A DNA stretch of 64,000 bases from Pseudomonadota bacterium (GTDB lineage Bacteria; Pseudomonadota; Gammaproteobacteria; Burkholderiales; Rhodocyclaceae), in assembly GCA_018262195.1 (NCBI GenBank), contig JAGTRS010000003.1, positions 62,001 through 126,000 on the forward strand, read 5' to 3'. Shown in pieces: positions 61,482-64,000 of this stretch (positions are counted from its first letter, which is position 1; every line of letters begins with the position of its first letter). The notes below the pieces were generated by a model. That model saw only the letters and a program-made list of their open reading frames with translations. It made no database searches and was not told where the DNA came from. Both the position numbers and the translations under genes were made by a program.

Positions 61482-62360
61482 TTATTTCTGTTTGAGCAAT
61501 TCAATCAGCAGGTCGGCAATGCTTCTATCATAAAGCATGGCGATGTGCCCAACCGGGGGAAGTTCGACATCGCGCGCCCCGGGCAGGCGTTGGTTGTCCT
61601 GTGGCATGGCGTAGTTGTCGTAAGGATTGCGCAGGCTGATGAAGGGGATTGTCACCGCCTCGCTCGCCATGTCGCGCAGCCATAGTGACCCCGGCTGCAT
61701 TTCACGGGCGTTCTTGCCGATGCCGATGCGGGCCAGCGCGGAGCCTTGGTGCGGTGTGGCCAGCGTCAGCAGACGGTCGACTCGATCCGAGCCGTGGCGA
61801 GCCAGATAGCTTCGGCAGATCAGGCCACCCATGCTGTGGGCGATCAGCGTGACCTGCTTGCTGCCGGTGATGGCACAGACTTCCTCGATACGCTGATTCA
61901 GTTGCGGTACGAGCTTGCCCAGGCTGGTGTAGGGCGGGATCAGACTGACCGAGGCGACCGTATGTCCCGCGGCTTCAAGGCGCCGGCGGAGCAGCCACCA
62001 GATGCCACGGCTGCAGCCGTAACCATGGACGAGGAGAATCGGCCTGCTGCCGGCGGGTAGGCGGTCGGCCGGCATCCACAGTCGCTCGAAAGGAATGACG
62101 AGCAGGAAGGTGAGCAGGAAGGCGAGGTATTCGCCAACCATGATCGCCAGCCGCTTGGCAAAGCCGAGGCGCGGCGCTGGTGAGGCGAAGGCCATGCCGA
62201 ATGTCCAGGTCGTGGCGTTCATCCAGAAGCGCAGGCCGAGCAGGCAGTTGATGGCACCGACGATGGCGAGTGGCCAGTCGAGATGCATGAAGTGGCGGCC
62301 GATGTAGAGGTAGCCGGATATTTCAAGAGCGATCCAGATGAGCAGGGAAATTGGCAGCAT
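61482..62360 (-). CDS. Membrane-anchored alpha/beta-hydrolase (lipase/esterase)
   Basis: 292 residues from ATG 62360; a longer frame runs into dnaQ and is rejected. Three N-terminal hydrophobic segments (LPISLLIWIALEISGYLYI, LAIVGAINCLLGLRFW, YLAFLLTFLLVIPF) come before the hydrolase domain. ILLVHGYGCSRGIWW forms the oxyanion loop and LIAHSMGGLICRSY has the nucleophile Ser. The catalytic His is probably in LPPVGHIAML. Similar to EstA/PGAP1-like lipases. Could act on membrane or exogenous lipids. Confidence 0.85.
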   Translation of the reverse strand: MLPISLLIWIALEISGYLYIGRHFMHLDWPLAIVGAINCLLGLRFWMNATTWTFGMAFASPAPRLGFAKRLAIMVGEYLAFLLTFLLVIPFERLWMPADRLPAGSRPILLVHGYGCSRGIWWLLRRRLEAAGHTVASVSLIPPYTSLGKLVPQLNQRIEEVCAITGSKQVTLIAHSMGGLICRSYLARHGSDRVDRLLTLATPHQGSALARIGIGKNAREMQPGSLWLRDMASEAVTIPFISLRNPYDNYAMPQDNQRLPGARDVELPPVGHIAMLYDRSIADLLIELLKQK

Positions 62361-62367
62361 GTCGGGA

Positions 62368-63084
62368 TCAGGCCGCTTCGGTTTCAGGCTTGGGCAGCCA
62401 GATGCAGGCGCCTTTCGATTCCTTGTCGATCGCCGCCAGTACCGTTTCATGCTCGGCGATTTCCTCGGCTGAGGCGCGGCGTACGCTAAGCGGCTTGCGT
62501 TCGCGAACCAGACCATCGGCACCAATGTTCGGGCGCGGTGCAGCGTCGGGTTCGATCATCAGGCTGTTCTGGCCGCGAGTCATGGCCAGGAAGACGTCAG
62601 CCAGCAGTTCCGTATCGAGCAGGGCGCCGTGCAGCGTGCGGCTCGAATTATCGATCTCGTAGCGTTCGCACAGTGCATCGAGACTGTTGCGTTTGCCAGG
62701 GTGCAGTTCCTTGGCCATGCGCAGGGTGTCGATGACGCCGTTGCAGATGGTGCCGACCGGAACCCGGCCAAGGCGGTCAAGCTCGGCGTTGAGGAAGCCG
62801 ATGTCGAACGGGGCGTTGTGGATGATCAACTCGGCACCGTTGATGAACTCAAGGAACTCGTCAGCGATGTCGGCGAATTTTGGCTTGTCGGCCAGGAATT
62901 CAAGGGTAATGCCGTGGACCGCCTGAGCGCCTTCGTCGATTTCACGCTCCGGGTTGACGTATTTGTGCAGGTGGTGACCGGTGAAGCGGCGATTCACCAT
63001 CTCGATGCAAGCCACTTCGATGATGCGGTGTCCGGAGCGGGGGTCCAGACCGGTAGTTTCAGTGTCGAGAACAATCTGTCTCAT
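62368..63084 (-). CDS. dnaQ: DNA polymerase III epsilon subunit, proofreading exonuclease
   Basis: 238 residues. Exo [10 protein letters not shown], Exo [14 protein letters not shown] and Exo [19 protein letters not shown] carry the DEDDh acidic residues and His. The C-terminal linker ends in a helix near the polymerase-binding region. ATG overlaps the rnhA stop by four bases. The rnhA-dnaQ pair is classic in proteobacteria. Confidence 0.95.
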   Translation of the reverse strand: MRQIVLDTETTGLDPRSGHRIIEVACIEMVNRRFTGHHLHKYVNPEREIDEGAQAVHGITLEFLADKPKFADIADEFLEFINGAELIIHNAPFDIGFLNAELDRLGRVPVGTICNGVIDTLRMAKELHPGKRNSLDALCERYEIDNSSRTLHGALLDTELLADVFLAMTRGQNSLMIEPDAAPRPNIGADGLVRERKPLSVRRASAEEIAEHETVLAAIDKESKGACIWLPKPETEAA

Positions 63085-63539
63085 GCGGTTTTCCTGTTTC
63101 TCAATTCTTCGATGCCGCGGTTAGCCAAGGCATCGGCGCGTTCGTTTTCCGGATGCCCGGAATGTCCCTTGACCCAAACCCATTCCAGCTTGTGCTGTTT
63201 AACCTGGGCATCAAGCAGTTGCCAGAGATCGGCATTCTTGACGGGTTTCTTGTCCGAAGTCTTCCAGCCATTCTTCTTCCAGCCGTGGATCCACTCGTTG
63301 ATGCCCTTCATCACGTATTGCGAGTCGGTGTAGATCTTGCCGCCAATCGGGCGCTTCAACGCCTCGATGGCACGAATGGCGGCCGTCAGTTCCATGCGGT
63401 TGTTGGTCGTTTCCCTCTCGCCGCCCCACAGTTCCTTTTCGTGTGGTCCGAGGCGCAGGATTGCCCCCCAGCCACCCGGGCCTGGGTTGCCCTTGCAGGC
63501 CCCATCGGTAAATATTTCAATGGTTTCTTCAGCGGCCAT
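63081..63539 (-). CDS. rnhA: Ribonuclease HI
   Basis: 152 residues from ATG 63539, directly behind AAGGAAGG; a TTG start at 63557 would bury that site. The acidic catalytic residues are in [45 protein letters not shown] and [11 protein letters not shown], with the His of VKGHSGHP. It degrades the RNA of RNA-DNA hybrids. Start overlaps the end of the upstream methyltransferase by 11 bp. Confidence 0.95.
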   Translation of the reverse strand: MAAEETIEIFTDGACKGNPGPGGWGAILRLGPHEKELWGGERETTNNRMELTAAIRAIEALKRPIGGKIYTDSQYVMKGINEWIHGWKKNGWKTSDKKPVKNADLWQLLDAQVKQHKLEWVWVKGHSGHPENERADALANRGIEELRNRKTA

Positions 63540-64000
63540 TGCCTTCCTTTTGTGCAATCGGGCGCAGTGCCTTGGCGCGCACTGCCTGTTTTTTCCATTT
63601 TGGGGTGATCAGACGCATGCTGTGCGTGCGCTTGATGGCACGCAGCACATAGACGCCACCGGAGAAGTTCCACCAGCGGTTGCTGGCGTTCTCGATGAAA
63701 CGCCAGTTCTGCAGCCATTTCAGTTGATCGACGGGGGGGACGTAGCACCCCAGGCTGCCACGATCGACCTCGAATGCGAGCAGTTTCATCCAGTCTTTCA
63801 GACGATTCATCGACAGGTAAGTGCCGTTCCATGGGAATTCGCCGCTACGATCCAGCTTGCGTTTCAGGCCCCACAGCGAAAACGGGTTGAAACCGACGAT
63901 GATGACCTGTCCCTCGGGAATCAGGATGCGTTCAACTTCACGCAGGATCTGGTGCGGCTCATCGCTGAATTCGAGCACGTGCGGCAGGACGACCAGATCG
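63529..64000 (-). CDS. SAM-dependent methyltransferase, YafS-like (N-terminus beyond window)
   Basis: About 157 C-terminal residues are visible; the frame is still open at the right edge. [20 protein letters not shown] is the post-motif II region and [20 protein letters not shown] is motif III of class I methyltransferases. The [15 protein letters not shown] end matches proteins usually encoded beside gloB and rnhA. Substrate unknown. SAM motif I is outside the window. Confidence 0.88.
   Translation of the reverse strand, partial: DLVVLPHVLEFSDEPHQILREVERILIPEGQVIIVGFNPFSLWGLKRKLDRSGEFPWNGTYLSMNRLKDWMKLLAFEVDRGSLGCYVPPVDQLKWLQNWRFIENASNRWWNFSGGVYVLRAIKRTHSMRLITPKWKKQAVRAKALRPIAQKEGNGR

Noticed and set aside
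1..64000. tRNA, rRNA, CRISPR arrays, transposases, phage genes
   Set aside because: Read through for these on both strands and saw none; repeats found are terminators, operators and the duplicated cargo genes.

Overview
The window reads as the chromosome of a GC-rich, Gram-negative betaproteobacterium, most likely from the Rhodocyclales (Dechloromonas/Azonexus type). This rests on a Sec-dependent (clade II) nitrous oxide reductase cluster, a phasin, large PAS-GGDEF-EAL proteins and a two-part fatty-acid degradation regulon. The placement is inferred from gene content, not from a phylogenetic marker. I see no rRNA, tRNA, CRISPR array, insertion sequence or prophage.

Layout. 1-10.9 kb is a mosaic of short units: a LysR regulator (cut by the left edge) divergent from an MFS exporter, an O-methyltransferase, glutathione peroxidase, phasin, peptide deformylase, ferredoxin-NADP reductase divergent from a FinR-like LysR regulator, two tiny proteins sharing a C-terminal tag, and a FolB-like/DHFR-like pair. 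A 1011-residue GGDEF-EAL protein follows (11-14 kb). 14-32 kb is a fatty-acid regulon: a PsrA-like TetR regulator with acyl-CoA dehydrogenase, thiolase, DegV protein and FadJ-type enzyme; a FadL porin; then a second operon with a reversed-order FadB-type enzyme, thiolase, hot-dog thioesterase, chalcone-isomerase-like exported protein, acyl-CoA ligase, nitronate monooxygenase and a second acyl-CoA dehydrogenase. Three CAAAC-N4-GTTTG-like boxes sit just after the -10 elements of the three promoters, which suggests one regulator controls all of them.

32-40 kb is the most unusual stretch. Two tandem paralogous exported proteins with TbpB-like C-terminal barrels lie beside a TPR plus outer-membrane-barrel protein of the Slam type, so this looks like a type XI secretion locus. 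It is divergent from a LapG-type periplasmic protease, followed by a membrane sensor whose HD-GYP domain has lost its metal ligands.

40.7-53.1 kb holds the nos cluster on the minus strand (nosZ, two cytochromes c, nosB, nosD, nosG, nosH, nosF, nosL, nosY and a TlpA-like thioredoxin), with a divergent copper-delivery operon (anchored protein, Sco, PCuAC). Strong intergenic hairpins separate the first nos genes. 53-58.6 kb carries a five-PAS GGDEF-EAL protein and a RegB/RegA redox two-component pair, divergent from a cytochrome c4-like protein. The right end holds a PEMT/ICMT-type methyltransferase, an M18 aminopeptidase, a membrane lipase, dnaQ, rnhA and a truncated SAM methyltransferase.

Taken together, the window describes a facultative, N2O-respiring, fatty-acid-using bacterium with substantial c-di-GMP signalling. 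All functional calls come from reading motifs and gene order; no database search was run.
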